Shown here in pieces: positions 6,134-6,452 of a stretch of DNA of 6,452 nucleotides. The translations under genes and the position numbers were made by a program. The notes beneath the pieces are model-generated. The model was not told where the DNA came from and did not search any database. It saw nothing but the letters and a program-made list of their open reading frames with translations. The stretch lies in NCBI GenBank assembly GCA_041568735.1, contig JBFFZG010000270.1:1-6452 (forward strand), written 5' to 3'. Position 1 is the stretch's first letter. Each line of letters begins with the position of its first letter. Source of the DNA: WTJY01 sp041568735. GTDB lineage: Bacteria > Chloroflexota > Anaerolineae > Promineifilales > Promineifilaceae.

Positions 6134-6452
6134 ATGAATCCACTTCCCGATCACCCGCCCGATAAACCGATGGAACGGGTCTTGTTTGAAGTCAAAAAGG
6201 TCATCGTCGGGCAGGACAACCTGCTCGAGCGGCTGATCGTGGCCCTGCTGGCCCGCGGACACATTCTTGTCGAAGGGGTGCCGGGTCTGGCCAAGACGAT
6301 GGCGATTAAAACCCTGTCGGCGACGATCGGCGGCCAGTTCCAGCGGATCCAGTTCACCCCCGACCTGGTGCCGGCCGACCTGATCGGCACGCGCATTTAC
6401 AACCAGAAAAGCGGTGAATTCAACACCTCGCTGGGACCGGTCTTCACGAACC
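6134..6452 (+). CDS. MoxR-family AAA+ ATPase, N-terminal part (3' end outside window)
   Basis: The frame is open from ATG 6134 to the window end, 106 residues, about a third of the usual 310-330. MoxR ATPases are cytoplasmic chaperone-like AAA+ proteins that remodel or activate partner proteins, often encoded beside DUF58 and VWA-domain proteins. Visible landmarks are VKKVIVGQDNLLERLIVALLARGHILVEG (residues 20-48; VGQ..L box), Walker A EGVPGLAKT at 47-55, and RIQFTPDLVPADLIG at 71-85, a hallmark of the family, followed by GEFNTSLGPVFTN. Walker B and the sensor regions lie beyond the window. The start is well supported by its ribosome site. The gene sits 44 bases after the protease gene on the same strand with only a short GC-rich inverted repeat between them, so co-transcription is likely but not proven. 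A DUF58 gene is expected next. Confidence 0.94.
   Translation, partial: MNPLPDHPPDKPMERVLFEVKKVIVGQDNLLERLIVALLARGHILVEGVPGLAKTMAIKTLSATIGGQFQRIQFTPDLVPADLIGTRIYNQKSGEFNTSLGPVFTN

Noticed and set aside
5124..6143. Minus-strand frame of 339 codons opposite the protease gene
   Set aside because: The protease with its full catalytic triad explains this stretch; the antisense product shows only Asp/Gly/Arg-rich filler.

Overview
The window is GC-rich and looks like part of a Chloroflexota (Anaerolineae-like) genome, all genes on the + strand. This rests on three things: a class III cyclase fused to a STAND ATPase and TPRs, a short secreted protein ending in the C-terminal signature YEIYLPLVSR, and a degraded C-terminal domain of the VYGPAQVKAD type. 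I recall all three as common in filamentous Chloroflexota. The assignment comes from sequence style only and no search was run.

Layout. (1) 2-505 is the C-terminal half of an acetamidase/formamidase that begins upstream of the window. (2) 506-619 is intergenic, with two adjacent hairpins that can also pair in an alternative way. (3) 620-1504 encodes a sulfotransferase-fold protein of the 'putative capsular polysaccharide synthesis' (NKWYS-like) family. (4) 1501-4254 overlaps it by ATGA and encodes a 917-residue cyclase/NB-ARC/TPR signalling protein. (5) About 4309-4746 is a decayed or mis-sequenced gene whose product reads through only after two single-base corrections. (6) 4786-5034 (perhaps from 4759) encodes a small secreted protein. 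(7) 5035-5088 is a long GC-rich hairpin that probably ends this transcription unit. (8) 5223-6089 encodes a membrane-anchored trypsin-like (HtrA/DegP-type) protease without PDZ. (9) 6134 to the window end is the start of a MoxR-family AAA+ ATPase.

Working together. The sulfotransferase-like gene and the cyclase/STAND gene are almost certainly co-transcribed and translationally coupled, so a signalling ATPase sits directly behind a predicted surface-glycan-modifying or sulfate-transferring enzyme. The protease and MoxR genes, 44 bases apart, look like the start of a second unit, probably for envelope or protein quality control. I see no CRISPR array, tRNA, rRNA, insertion sequence or phage gene. 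The most notable points are the non-canonical catalytic residues in the cyclase domain, the repairable double frameshift at 4577/4720, and a possible ATC start codon with a good ribosome binding site at 4759.
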